From CAWAVN01 sp963844315 (GTDB lineage Bacteria > Planctomycetota > Planctomycetia > Planctomycetales > Planctomycetaceae): a DNA stretch of 64,000 nucleotides. How positions within the stretch are numbered: the stretch's first letter is position 1; the number at the start of each line of letters is the position of its first letter. Position numbers and translations under genes: made by a program. The notes beneath the pieces were generated by a model. It made no database searches. It saw only the letters and a program-made list of their open reading frames with translations, and was not told where the DNA came from. Below are positions 18,568 through 28,832 of this stretch, in pieces. Location: contig CAWJOC010000033.1 in the NCBI GenBank assembly GCA_963844315.1, positions 186,001-250,000 on the forward strand, read 5' to 3'.

Positions 18568-20496
18568 ATGCCTTCCGATAGTCCTACGCCCTTTGACAAT
18601 CCCCCGCGCCCCGATTCGGAGGATGCCGCGGAGAAACTCCCGTCGGATCCCGGCAAAACCTGGGTTCCAGAGGAACGCGATGCCCCCATTCTGGCCGAAA
18701 CCCAAGACATGCCCGCCCCCCCGGAGGAAACCCAGCCCTTTTCGGCCGGCTCCGTCAATTCGGCTTCCAAGTCTTCCCAGAGTTCTGTGACATCCGCAGA
18801 AGCCGACGAGCCGCCCCGGTTGTTCGGCGAGTATGAACTTCTGGAAGAAATCGGTCGCGGCGGAATGGGCATGGTCTACAAAGCCCGCGACGGCCGGTTG
18901 GACCGCATCGTGGCGTTAAAAACCTTGAAGGTCCGGTCGCTCAAAACCGAGCAGCAGGTCGAGCGGTTCGTCCGCGAAGCCAAAGCCGCCGCTAGGCTGG
19001 ATCATCCGCATATCGTTCCCTGCTATGACTCCGGCGAGCACGACGGCTGGCATTACCTGACGATGGCCTACGTGGCGGGACAATCCCTGCAAGACCGGCT
19101 GGAAGACGGTCCCTTGGAACCCGCGGAAGCGGCCAAGCTTGTCCATGCGCTCGCGGGCGCGGTGGCCCATGCCCATCATCAAGGCGTGGTCCATCGCGAC
19201 ATCAAACCCTCAAATGTTTTGCTCGATAAAGACGGCCGGCCCCGGCTGACCGATTTTGGAATCGCCAAGCTGCTGGACGGCGACCTTTTCACGGCATCGC
19301 CCCAACTCACGCTGGTCGGGCAAGTTTTGGGAACGCCGGGCTACATGGCCCCGGAGCAATCCGCCGGTCGCCGCTGGGAAGTGGGACAGTCCGCCGACAT
19401 TTATGCCTTGGGCGGAGTGCTAAACGCCGCCCTCACGGGAGAAGCACCCGGCAGCGGCGATACGCTGCCCCTGCACATCCCCGCGGAGTTGCACGCCATC
19501 TGCAACCGCTGTCTGGCCCATCGCCCGCAGGACCGCTACGACTCCGCCGATGATGTGGTCTCGGCATTGGACCAGTTTCTCAAGGGACTTCATTCACCAG
19601 CACCTCCGGTTGCGTCCCCTCGAACGGAACCCGAAACGAAGGCCGGAGAGACCGCCTTCAAATTGTCGAGAACCGGCCTCATCAAAGCCACGGGTTTTGT
19701 CGTCGCGGTCATCGTCTGCTCGCTGCTGTTGGGAACATGGCTGGCCGGTTGGTGGGGACAATCCGATTCCGCAGAGGGCCAGACTAATCCCCCGCCACAG
19801 GGGACCAGTCCGAACGGGAACAACCCCTCGGACCAGCCTGCCGCTTCCGGTCTCATTCAATCCCGGCTCGATGTTTTGGTGAAACGCGGCGAGAAATATG
19901 TTCCACTCGTAAATGCCCTGCCGCTCGAAAGCGAAGATCAGTTAGAAGTGGATGTGCGGGCGGACCGGATGGAGAATGCGTTTCTCTACCTGGTGCGGAT
20001 TGATACTACGCAGAGGGCGACTCTGGAAAATGCGGGTCGGCCCATTCCTTTGTCTCCTGCGGTTCCTTCACCGGACAGCGACTTGCCGAAAGTGGATTTC
20101 GCGGTGAAAGCCGTGGCGACGGAATCCCTCATCATGGACCGAAGCGGCCCCGCCGGGATTCTGACGCTCATTCTTCTTTCCCGCAAAGAACCGCTGTCGG
20201 ACGCAGCACGCAATGAATTGAACCGGGCCTTCCAGTCGCTAATTTTTCAGGAACCCGTCTTGGAACCTGGCAGCATCGCACGGGTCTCGGGTCCAAACCC
20301 GGAACCATCGCCCAGGCAGTCCCCAATCGATTTGCAACCCTTCATTGACCGGCAGACAAGCACAAGTCTCTTGGAATTCCGAATCAAAGGGTTGCGTCAC
20401 TTCTATGACTGGATGGAATACGTCCAATTCCACGTGCCGGAATATCCTGTTCCCGCAGTGGCCCAACCCGCCCGGAACCGGACAGGTCAACCGTGA
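18568..20496 (+). CDS. Transmembrane Ser/Thr protein kinase with outside sensor domain
   Basis: A 642-residue kinase. Residues 1-85 are a Pro/Ser/Glu-rich low-complexity tail. The kinase domain is about 88-340: GRGGMG (96-101), ATP-binding Lys118 in VALKTL, HRDIKPSN (209-216), DFG (229-231), APE (261-263). All key residues are present, so it should be active. One membrane helix lies at about 372-395, putting residues about 400-642 outside the membrane. That part includes DVLVKRGEKYVPLVNALPLE and ENAFLYLVRID, similar to DUF4384-like domains seen in other surface proteins. The gene lies 181 bases after the FHA-MBL pair. Its last 10 bases overlap the convergent sixA gene. Confidence 0.93.
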   Translation: MPSDSPTPFDNPPRPDSEDAAEKLPSDPGKTWVPEERDAPILAETQDMPAPPEETQPFSAGSVNSASKSSQSSVTSAEADEPPRLFGEYELLEEIGRGGMGMVYKARDGRLDRIVALKTLKVRSLKTEQQVERFVREAKAAARLDHPHIVPCYDSGEHDGWHYLTMAYVAGQSLQDRLEDGPLEPAEAAKLVHALAGAVAHAHHQGVVHRDIKPSNVLLDKDGRPRLTDFGIAKLLDGDLFTASPQLTLVGQVLGTPGYMAPEQSAGRRWEVGQSADIYALGGVLNAALTGEAPGSGDTLPLHIPAELHAICNRCLAHRPQDRYDSADDVVSALDQFLKGLHSPAPPVASPRTEPETKAGETAFKLSRTGLIKATGFVVAVIVCSLLLGTWLAGWWGQSDSAEGQTNPPPQGTSPNGNNPSDQPAASGLIQSRLDVLVKRGEKYVPLVNALPLESEDQLEVDVRADRMENAFLYLVRIDTTQRATLENAGRPIPLSPAVPSPDSDLPKVDFAVKAVATESLIMDRSGPAGILTLILLSRKEPLSDAARNELNRAFQSLIFQEPVLEPGSIARVSGPNPEPSPRQSPIDLQPFIDRQTSTSLLEFRIKGLRHFYDWMEYVQFHVPEYPVPAVAQPARNRTGQP

Positions 20497-20970
20497 AATT
20501 GCTTGGGGCTTAACATCCATTCGAGCAGGCCTTGGCCTTCGCGAATGGGGCCATCGAACCGGACGCAGGCGATGGTCGCGGGAAGGAAGATGGAATTTTC
20601 CTCCGGCGACTAAGGCCGAAGTGCAGGCACTCATGCGGGGTTCATGGCCGATAATCGCCACCGACTCCGCCGGGTGGGCATGCAGTTCCTCGAGCAAGTC
20701 CTCCAAAGGCAATCCGGAACCGATCCACCGCCGGGCGTTCTCCGCCGAGAGTTTCTGCTCCGAGGCTTGGGCCAGAATGTCCGCCGTCTGCCGGGCGCGG
20801 ACGAGCGGGCTATGGAGGATCCGGTCCGGCACAATGCCCCTTGCGACCAGCCACATGGCCATGTGCGAAAACACCTGATGCCCGCGCTCGGTTAAGGGCC
20901 GCTCGAAATCCCCGCCCACCACGCTTCCCGGATCAGCGGCATAACTGTGCCGAATCATCAACAGTTGCAT
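20487..20970 (-). CDS. sixA: Phosphohistidine phosphatase SixA, one frameshift
   Basis: SixA-type histidine phosphatases remove phosphate from phosphohistidine on His-phosphotransfer domains. The start MQLLMIRHSYA carries the catalytic Arg-His pair; ERPLTERG, SPLVRARQTADIL and the second catalytic His in IIGHEP follow. The frame breaks near 20583: removing one base from the AA on the plus strand turns KFHLPSRDH into KFHLPPATIACVRFDGPIRE and continues to LEWMLSPKQFHG and a stop at 20487. The unshifted frame would run on to 20239 as nonsense. The corrected gene has 160 residues, typical of the family, and overlaps the kinase stop by 10 bases. Confidence 0.88.
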
Positions 20971-20999
20971 AACAAATCTTTCCGGCGTTTAGAGGCGAT

Positions 21000-21405
21000 C
21001 CGAAACCCTGGCATATAAGCCCGAAGCGCAAGTTTTGAAGTTTCACTTCGTGGGTTTTCCGCCCCGAAGGGGCAGCCACATATCAGCCCAGGGCAAAGCG
21101 CAGCGGCTTTAGCCGCAAGCGCCGCCCTGGGTTTGGGATTCCATAAATCATCCAAGCCCTGAAAGGGCGACACAAACTTCGAGTAATGACGTTGTTTCGC
21201 CCTTTCAGGGCTTTTGCGATTTTTGGGCTCTCATTCCCAGGGCGGCGCTTGTGGCAAAGCGCCACGTCGCTCTGCCCTGGGCTATTTTGTTTTGCCCCTT
21301 CGGGGCGAATTTAGGCAATTCAGTGCAACTTCAAAAACGCAAGCGAGGGACTTCACCGACTTATAAAACCCTCGCTTGCGCTTCGGGGCTAAACTTCGGA
21401 TCGCC
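21000..21405. repeat. Cluster of nested palindromic repeats
   Basis: This fills the gap between sixA and the first DUF1501 gene. It contains GCCCCGAAGGGGC and CGCCCCTTCGGGGCG hairpins, CCAGGGCAAAGCGCAGCGGC with matching CCCTGGG ends, a CCCTGAAAGGGCG/CGCCCTTTCAGGG pair, and outer arms AAGCCCGAAGCGCAAG near 21017 matching CTTGCGCTTCGGGGCT near 21373. The nested symmetry suggests a compound REP-like element. A related cluster is at 26745-26965. No coding sequence was found. Confidence 0.75.
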
Positions 21406-21407
21406 TT

Positions 21408-22833
21408 TTAGATCAAAATGTCCTTAACAACTTGTCCATGCACATCGGTCAAACGATAACGGCGGCCTTGGAATTTGTGGGTCAAACGTTCGTGGTCGAT
21501 GCCCAAGAGATGAAGCAGCGTGGCATGCAGATCATGGACATGGACCGGGTTTTGGGTGATGTTGTAACTGAAGTCGTCCGTCTCTCCAAATGAAAAGCCG
21601 GGCCGAACGCCCCCGCCCGCCAGCCACAGCGAAAAGCAGCGCGGGTGATGGTCCCGCCCGTAATCGTCCGCCGTCAATCGGCCCTGGCAATACACCGTCC
21701 GGCCAAACTCGCCGCCCCAAACCACGAGCGTATCTTCCAAGAGTCCCCGCTGCTTGAGATCCCAAAGAGCGCTGCGGAGGCTTGGTCGGTATCCCGGCAT
21801 TGCTGCTCGATGCCTTTGGGCAATTCCGTGTGCTGGTCCCAGCCGCGATGAAAGAGTTGCACGAACCTGACGCCGCGCTCCGCAAGGCGGCGGGCCAACA
21901 GGCAATTCGCCGTGAAGCTGCCGGGCTTTTTGGAGTCGGGACCGTACAACTGAAAGATGTGTTCGGGTTCGTCGGAGGTGTCCGCGAGTTCCGGCACGGA
22001 GGTCTGCATCTGGTAGGCCATTTCGTACTGGGCAATCCGCGTGGCAATTTCCGGATCGCCCCATTCTTCCAGCTTGAGGGAATTCAAACGCGGCGAGATC
22101 ATCCAGCATCCGCCGCCGAGTGGTTTGATCCACCCCCTGGGGATTCGACAAAAACAGCACGGGTTCGCCCGCCGAGCGAAACTTCACGCCCTGATACTTC
22201 GTCGGCAGAAACCCGCTGCCCCAAAGCCGTTCGTAAAGCGGTTGATCGCCGGTCCCCGAAATCAAAGCCACGAACGCGGGGAGATTCGCATTTTCGCTGC
22301 CCAGCCCGTAAGACAGCCACGACCCAATGCTGGGCCGGCCCGCGAGCTGCGCCCCGGTCTGGAAGAACGTAATCGCCGGGTCGTGGTTGATGGCTTCGGT
22401 GTGCATGGATTTGATGATGCACAGTTCATCGGCCATCTTCGCGGTGTAAGGCAGAAGGTCGCTGATCCACGTTCTGCTTTCGCCGCGCTTTTGAAAGCGG
22501 TATTTGCTGGCCGCGACCGGAAAGCTCTCCTGGGTCGCGGTCATGCCGGTCAACCGTTGCCCTTGGCGAATGGAATCCGGCAGTTCGCTGCCCTGGAGCT
22601 TTTTGGAGTCCCGGTTTGTAATCGAACAAATCCAACTGCGATGGCGCGCCCGATTGGAACAAATAAATCACCCGCTTGGCCCGAGCGGAAAAATGCGGGA
22701 GCGTTGCCGGTTCGCTCCCCGCCGCGTTGCCGCCAAGCAATGACGCCAAGGCCACGCCACCCAATCCCAACCCAGACCGCTGCAAAAAACACCGGCGTTT
22801 CATCTCGTGCGTGAAAGCAATTTCGGTTTCCAT
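21408..22833 (-). CDS. DUF1501 family protein (first copy), several frameshifts
   Basis: DUF1501 proteins are exported by Tat, have an alkaline-phosphatase/sulfatase-like fold, and in planctomycetes usually accompany PSD1 proteins; their reaction is unknown. The start MKRRCFLQRSGLGLGG is a Tat signal. Family landmarks: RVIYLFQSGAPSQLDLFDYKP, DELCIIKSMHTEAINHDP, SIGSWLSYGLGSEN, RFVQLFHRGWDQH, TLVVWGGEFGRT, and HDLHATLLHLLGIDHERLT. These fall in different frames with breaks near 22600-22530, 22100 and 21770. The ATG at 22833 has AAGGA about 9 bases upstream and lies 20 bases after the PSD1 gene, so the two form an operon. An intact relative at 56734-58176 shows the expected full protein. Confidence 0.85.
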
Positions 22834-22853
22834 GAGAACTGGTCCTTGAGGAT

Positions 22854-25800
22854 TCATTCGCGTGTGACGAATTCATCCAGGTTCATGATGAGATTGGCGA
22901 GGACGGTATACGCCGCATGGTCGATGGGGTTCAAATTCCGGTTGCGCGGCGACTCGCCGATGCTGAGCAAGTCCTCCGCATCCTGCGGGTGATCTTCGAA
23001 TCGCTTTCGATGGTCTTCCCAGGCTTCGGTCAGAATCGCCAATTCGTTTTCCTTAGGCTTGCGTCCTGTGCCGAGTTCAAAGAGCCACGATATTCTCGCG
23101 GCGGGTGTTTTGGCGCTTTGACTCATTAACCTCTCGGCAACCGTTCGGGCGGCTTCGACGAAGATGGGATCATTCATCAAGGTCAACGCCTGGAGCGGCG
23201 TGTTGGTGCGGACGGGGCGGACCTGGCAGGTTTCGCGGGTCGAGGCGTCAAAGTTTAACATTGTCGGCGGGCCGATGGTGCGTTTCCAAAACGTGTAGAA
23301 GCTCCGCCGGTAGAGGTTTTCGCCGTGGTCGTGCTGGTAGGGTTTTTCGTTGGCGAGTTCCGTCCAAAGTCCCTCCGGCTGATACGGCTTGACCGAAGGG
23401 CCGCCAATGCGTTCCGCCAAAAGTCCGCTCACCGCGAGGGCTTGGTCGCGAATCATTCCCGCGTGCATCCGAAAGCGCGGACCCCTGGCAAGCAACCGGT
23501 TTTCGGGATCCCGTTGCCAAAGCGAAGGCGTGACTTTGGAGGATTGCCGATAGGCGGCACTCGTGACGATGAGCCGTTGAACGTGCTGCAAGTCCCAACC
23601 GCTTTCGACCAGTTCCACCGCCAGCCAATCGAGCAATTCGGGATGCGATGGCCGTTCGCCTTGGGAGCCGAAGTCCTCCGTGGTTTTGACCAACCCCGTG
23701 CCGAAGGACATTTGCCAAAGCCGATTGACCGCCACCCGCGAGGTCAAGGGGTGCTTGGGATCAACGAGCCACATCGCAAACCCCAAACGATTGTTGGGAA
23801 CACCCGAAGGCAATGGCGGAAGGCACTCCGGCACGTTTCGCTCCACCGACTTCGCCGGGCTGATCGTATTGCCCGCGATTCAAGATGTGGGTTTTGTTGG
23901 GAGTGGGGTTTTCCTGCATGACCATTACGGTCGGAATGCTCTCGATCAAAGCCGCCCGCTGTTTACGGAGATCATTCCGGCGTTTCACCAGCTTTTGCAC
24001 ATCTTCGCGCGGCTTCATGCTGGAGATAATAGGTGCGAAGCTTTTGCTCCTGATGCTGACTTCGTTGTTCGCTTTGGCAACGCGATGATTTCATTGATTG
24101 TTTCCTTCACCGAGAGAATGCCCACGGTTTCCGGCGATAGGCACGTGGAATAAATCCTGAGATCATCGAGCAGCCCATGAAACCCGCTCTCCGCTCCGCC
24201 ACCTTGAGCCAATGCGAAAGGGTTCCTCAGTCGTAAAGGTTTGATTGATAAGATCCAGCTTCACGGTCATCTGGACCGGAGAGCCGTTGACGTAAACCCT
24301 GATCCCCTGGGCAACCCGGCTGCCATCGTAAGTCACCACGATGTGCTGCCACTCGTTAAGTTTTATCGGCTCGGCAGTTTCCACGCGGGTCGCATCATCC
24401 AGCCAGCGCTTGACCAGATTGACTTGCAGCTTGCCGTCTTCCAACCGCACGGCATAGCCCTCCGCCCGGGCGGTATCCTTCATCTTGGAGAGAATCGTCC
24501 CCGTCGGCTGTTCGGGTTTGATCCAAAACGAAAACGAAAACTTGTCGAAGTAGCCAAAGTTCGCCAGGCCGACGATTTCGGCTGCCACTTCCTATATACT
24601 TGGCCGCTTGACCGAGTTGCCCCCCTTCGAACGCCGGTGTTTGAACATGGCGAATGGGAATCGGCGGAAGACCCAATAATGCGAAATCTCCATCCAGCGG
24701 ATAATGCGCCATCAAACCGTCTTTGGGAAACCATTGCATCGGCCCTGCGGACGAATCCGCCTCCCATTCGGTTTGTGCTTTGGCGACTTCTTGTTTCAAT
24801 TGATCGAACGTTTCCTCGGTCTGTTGCAATAGCTCATCGAGTGCCTGCAATTGACGGGTCTGATCGACCGTCGGCGCGGAGATGTAGGGCGGCGAGTTGC
24901 CCTCTTTGATCGCCCGTCCGAATTCAGGGATGTTATTGAAGTACGCATACGCCTCGTAGAATTCTTTCTGGCTCAAGGGATCGAACTTGTGGTCGTGGCA
25001 GCGGGCGCAGCCCATCGTCAGGCCCATCCAGACCGTGAACGTGGTTTCCACGCGGTCCACGACGTATTCGCAAGCGTATTCTTCGGGAATGATCCCGCCT
25101 TCCGAATTGCCGCGATGATTGCGGTTAAAGCCAGTGGCGATCCGTTGTGAAAGCGTGGCATCGGGCAGCAAATCGCCCGCGAGTTGCTCGATCGTGAATT
25201 GATCGAACGGCATGATGGCTGTTGAACGAATCGATCACCCAATCCCTGTACCGCCACATGTCGCGGGGACCGTCGCTTTGATAGCCGCTGGTGTCGGCAT
25301 AGCGGGCGGCATCCAGCCAATCCATCGCCATCCGCTCGCCATAGCGCGGCGATGAGAGCATCCGGTCCACCAACCGCTCGTAAGCCCCCGGCTTTGTGTC
25401 CTGAAAGAAAGGCCCGCACTTCATCGGGCGTCGGCGGCAAGCCGGTGAGGTCCAACGTCACCCGGCGAATGAGCGTCGTCCTGTCGGCTTCCGCAGAGGG
25501 CGATAATCCTTCGCTTGCCAAACGCGAAAGAATAAAACGGTCGATGGGATTATTGGCCCAAGCGGTGTTCTTCACTTCGGGTACGTTTGGTGATGAGGGC
25601 GGGATCAACGACCAATGCGGCTGCCAGTTCGCCCCTTCGGAAATCCAGCGGCGAAGAAGCTCAACTTGCATAGCGGTGAGTTTCCTGCCCGAATCCGACG
25701 GCGGCATGCGTTCGGATTCATCACTCGATGTAATCCGCCGATAGAGTTCGCTCTTGTCAGGTTTTCCGGGCACAAGGATTTTCATCCCATCCCGGTCGGC

Positions 25801-26019
25801 GAAGACATCCTCTTTCAAGTCCAATCGCAAATCCGCCTGCCGTTGGGCTTTGTCGGGACCGTGGCAATGAAAGCAGTTGTCCGAAAGAATCGGGCGAATG
25901 TCCCGGTTGAACGGAAGCGCCTCCGAAACCGATGACGGCGGGGTTTCCTGCGCCATCCCCTTAATGGAGAGAAGCAATAGAGAGACAATTGCAAGCCGAG
26001 ACGCAAGCATCGCCAACAC
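22854..26019 (-). CDS. PSCyt1/PSCyt2/PSD1 protein with LamG-like insert, many frameshifts
   Basis: About 1,050 codons in seven frame pieces. The order of domains is clear. Signal peptide (MLAMLASRLAIVSLLLLSI). Cytochrome-like PSCyt1 with CFHCHGPD. PSCyt2 (DUF1549) with NPIDRFILSRL, RRVTLDLTGLPPTP and GCARCHDHKFDP. A concanavalin/LamG-like domain (about 24730-24110) with FSFSFWIKPEQPTGTILSKM, WQHIVVTYDGS and LDDLRIYSTCLSPE. Finally PSD1 (DUF1553) with NRLGFAMWLVDPKHPLTSR, NRLWQMSFGTGLVKT and TPLQALTLMNDP. The two CxxCH motifs suggest covalent haem, so a surface or periplasmic redox role is likely but unproven. The density of breaks is the highest in the window. Confidence 0.82.
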
Positions 26020-26092
26020 CTTGGAAGCACGGTGGGAAGAGGAAGTTTGCTTCCACCCACTTTACCCGGAGCGGTGGCGATTCCTCAACGCA

Positions 26093-26678
26093 TTACGGGT
26101 TTGTGATCTCACTTGACGAAAGTTTCCCCGCTAATGCCAGCGGGATGGCTTCGGCCAAGAGCACTTCCGAATCCAGGTTCCAAAGAATCTGCCCGTTGGA
26201 ATCAATGATCCAAATCGAGGGAAAATACTCCACGTCGAATTGCTCTGAGGGTTTCCAATCCGCCGTACCCATTGACCCAAGTGATGCCCGTGGTCTCAAG
26301 ATACTCTTCAATGTCCGAAAGTCTTGCGGGCGGTTCGTAAGTCAGCCCGACAAACTCTGCGCCTTGATCCTTATATTCCGCGTGCAGTTTGACCAATTCG
26401 GGAGCTTCCTTGAGGCACGCCGGGCAACTCGTGAACCAGGCGTGCATCACCCGAATGGTTCCCGGCTCCGGTAATTGCCGGGGAGCATCGCCATTCAACC
26501 AACCCGCCGCTTGAAGCTCCGGTGCAGCAGCCCCGGCAGTCAAACCGCTATGCGATTTGGGAAGGGAGTTCTTGATCCAAACCGACAACAGCACCGCGCA
26601 CAATGCGACACTCAGCACCACCAGCCAAAAGCCTCGCCGAACGCTGGGTTCTCCTGTCGTATCCGTATGCGTTTCCAT
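26093..26678 (-). CDS. Membrane-anchored TlpA/ResA-like thioredoxin, one frameshift
   Basis: About 195 residues: an N-terminal membrane helix (about 16-35), then a thioredoxin fold facing the periplasm. The redox motif is SCPAC in HAWFTSCPACLKEAPELV. The frame breaks at 26240, where removing one base from a two-base run restores ETLRAFDVEYFPSIWIIDSN, including the conserved cis-Pro region FPSIW; total length is 3n+1, as expected for one extra base. TlpA/ResA-type proteins reduce apocytochrome cysteines before haem attachment, which would fit the neighbouring CxxCH protein. The stop at 26093 lies 73 bases before the PSD1 start on the same strand. Confidence 0.85.
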
Positions 26679-26744
26679 TTCACCGTGCCATTAACTGTCA
26701 AAATTATTGTTTGCTGCGCAAACTTCCTGGAACGGTTGTTCTCC

Positions 26745-26965
26745 CAAATACCCCGAAGGGGTTTCATTCCAAAGCCCAGGGTCAGCGGCGAAGCCGCGCC
26801 ACCCTGGGTCAAAGGACCAACGAATTATCTACTACCCCGAAGGGGTTGCACAACTCGTTTTGTGTAACGCTTTCAGCGTAAAGACATTTTATTAGGCAAC
26901 CTACAGGGTGCGCGACTTCGTCGCGACCCTGGGCTTTGGAATGTAACGCCTTCGGCGTAAAAATC
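26745..26965. repeat. Second cluster of CCCGAAGGGG-type repeats
   Basis: Two TACCCCGAAGGGGT hairpins (26748-26762 and 26832-26847) flank a CCCAGGGTCAGCGGCGAAGC...CCCTGGG element. A second unit (CAGGGTGCGCGACTTCGTCG...CCCTGGG) and two GTAACGCYTTCRGCGTAA hairpins follow. This resembles the cluster at 21000-21405. It fills the gap between the thioredoxin gene and the M32 gene; no coding sequence was found. Confidence 0.75.
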
Positions 26966-27029
26966 CTCCTCCATCAATGTCGATCTGACTTCAAAAATCA
27001 GCAATCGACAATCATCTTTTCCGAATCCC

Positions 27030-28544
27030 TCACAGCCCATATAGCTCATCGTACTTCGCATGCAAATGGACCATCAGGGGTTTGTGCGAAAGCGATTCGC
27101 CCGTGACGACCCGGACCAGTTCTGTCGCGGGATACTGTCGGCCTCTTTGGTGGATATTCTTGTTGAGCCACGTGAGGAGCGGTGCGAAATCTCCTTGGGC
27201 GAACAGGGCGTTCAAATCGCCCAGTTCCTTTTTCGCCGCCTCGAAAAAGTGGGCGGCGTACATGTTCCCCAAGGCATACGTGGGAAAATAGCCGATCAGT
27301 CCGCCGCTCCAGTGGATGTCTTGCATGCAGCCCTGGGAATCATTGGGCGGAGTGAGATCGAAGTACTGCTTGAATTTTTCGTTCCAAACGCCGGGCACGT
27401 CCTCCGGTTCCAAATCGCCCGCGATCAAGGGCTGTTCCAATTCGAACCGGAGCATGATGTGCAGATTGTACGTCACCTCGTCTGCTTCCACGCGGATGAA
27501 CGATGGCTGCACCGTGTTGATGGCGAAGTAAAAATCGTTTAACGATACCGTGGTGAGGGCTTCGGGGAACGCCGCTTGAGCCGGTTCGTAAAAATGCTGC
27601 CAGAACGCTTGGCTTCGGCCCACGAAATTCTCCCACATGCGGGATTGGGATTCGTGAATGCCCAAGGAAATGGAATCGCCCATCGGCGTGCCGTAGGCTT
27701 CGCGGTTCAGCCCTTGCTCATACATTCCATGCCCGGCTTCGTGGAGCGTGCCGAAGAACGCGCCGGGGAAATGGTGCTCATCGTAGCGGGTCGTCAATCG
27801 GCAATCGCCCGGCCCAAAGCCGCTGCAAAACGGATGGGCGGCTTCATCCAACCGGCCTTCATCGAAACGGAAACCGATTTTCGAGGCGGCTTCCATCCCG
27901 AATTTTCGCTGGGCGTTTTTGGGATAGATGCGGCTGATGATTTCCGTGGGAGGTTTCTTGGACGAGTCGCGAATCGCGGCCACCAGCGGGACCAACTCAT
28001 CCCGGAGCGCGGCAAACGCGGCGGTGACTTCGGAACTTTTCGCTCCGGGTTCGTAGCGGTCCAAGAGGGCATCGTAAGGAATGCCGCCGTCGTATCCGAG
28101 CGCCTCGGCTTCCTCGCGCTTGAGCGAAACCACCTGCTTGAGCCAGGGCAGAAACTTGGGAAAGTCTTTTAGCTTTCGGGCTTCGATCCAGATTTGCTGC
28201 GCGAGCGAAGTCACGCGGGAGATTTCCTCGACCAGCGTTTTGGGCAGTTTGGTCGCGCGGTGAAAATCCCTTAGGGCTTCGCGGACGTTCGCGGCCATGG
28301 GTCCGTCTTTTGGTCCCAAATCGAGCTGTTCCAATTCGCCCAATAGTTCGCCCACCCGCGGATTGGTCCGCCATTCATGGGCCAGGCCGGAAACCAAGCT
28401 TAACTGGTTGGCCCGGTGCTCCGCTCCGCCTTGGGGCAAATAGGTCTGCTCATCCCAGCCCAAGACGCTCCCCGTGGATTCCAAAAGGGCCGTTTTCCGC
28501 AGATGATTTACCAGTTCGGCGTAAAGAGTCTTCGCATCCGCCAT
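27030..28544 (-). CDS. M32 family carboxypeptidase (carboxypeptidase Taq type)
   Basis: A complete 504-residue metallocarboxypeptidase, which removes C-terminal residues from peptides in the cytoplasm. Family marks: GWDEQTYLPQGGAEHRANQL near the N-terminus, DEHHFPGAFFGTLHEAGHGMYEQGL with the zinc motif HEAGH, then GIHESQSRMWENFVGRS (third ligand Glu), and TVQPSFIRVEADEVTYNLHI. The length is that of the family. ATG 28544 begins MADAKTLYAELVNHLRK; the frame is open to 28595 but adds residues not typical of the family. It is monocistronic, with repeats on both sides, and reads away from the APS reductase gene. The frame is intact. Confidence 0.95.
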   Translation of the reverse strand: MADAKTLYAELVNHLRKTALLESTGSVLGWDEQTYLPQGGAEHRANQLSLVSGLAHEWRTNPRVGELLGELEQLDLGPKDGPMAANVREALRDFHRATKLPKTLVEEISRVTSLAQQIWIEARKLKDFPKFLPWLKQVVSLKREEAEALGYDGGIPYDALLDRYEPGAKSSEVTAAFAALRDELVPLVAAIRDSSKKPPTEIISRIYPKNAQRKFGMEAASKIGFRFDEGRLDEAAHPFCSGFGPGDCRLTTRYDEHHFPGAFFGTLHEAGHGMYEQGLNREAYGTPMGDSISLGIHESQSRMWENFVGRSQAFWQHFYEPAQAAFPEALTTVSLNDFYFAINTVQPSFIRVEADEVTYNLHIMLRFELEQPLIAGDLEPEDVPGVWNEKFKQYFDLTPPNDSQGCMQDIHWSGGLIGYFPTYALGNMYAAHFFEAAKKELGDLNALFAQGDFAPLLTWLNKNIHQRGRQYPATELVRVVTGESLSHKPLMVHLHAKYDELYGL

Positions 28545-28636
28545 GAGTTCAGTTTCCTTCTTGCTGTCGTTGCTTGGGTTATGTATCCATCTCAATTATA
28601 GAGAATCGCTTGTCCCCTTGGCCATGCCTCCCAACA

Positions 28637-28699
28637 AGAGCCGCGCACGAAGTAAGCGGATGATCGGCAATCCAGTCCGCTTACTTCGTGCGCGGCTCT
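28637..28699. repeat. Perfect 24-bp palindromic repeat, copy 2
   Basis: Arms at 28637-28660 (AGAGCCGCGCACGAAGTAAG plus CGGA) and 28676-28699 are perfect reverse complements with a 15-base loop. It matches the copy at 5485-5535 except for one compensated base pair and the loop. It lies between the divergent M32 and cysH genes, so it is not a terminator here. Confidence 0.87.
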
Positions 28700-28832
28700 C
28701 TCAGCCTGTTCAGAATCGCTTTGATTGCGTCCACCAAAGTCTCGCGTTGCCTTGATTGGGAATCTCGCTAAAATTCCCCCGGATTTTCCATTTTCCTGTT
28801 TTTGACTTCCAAACACGCCGGGACCATCCGCG

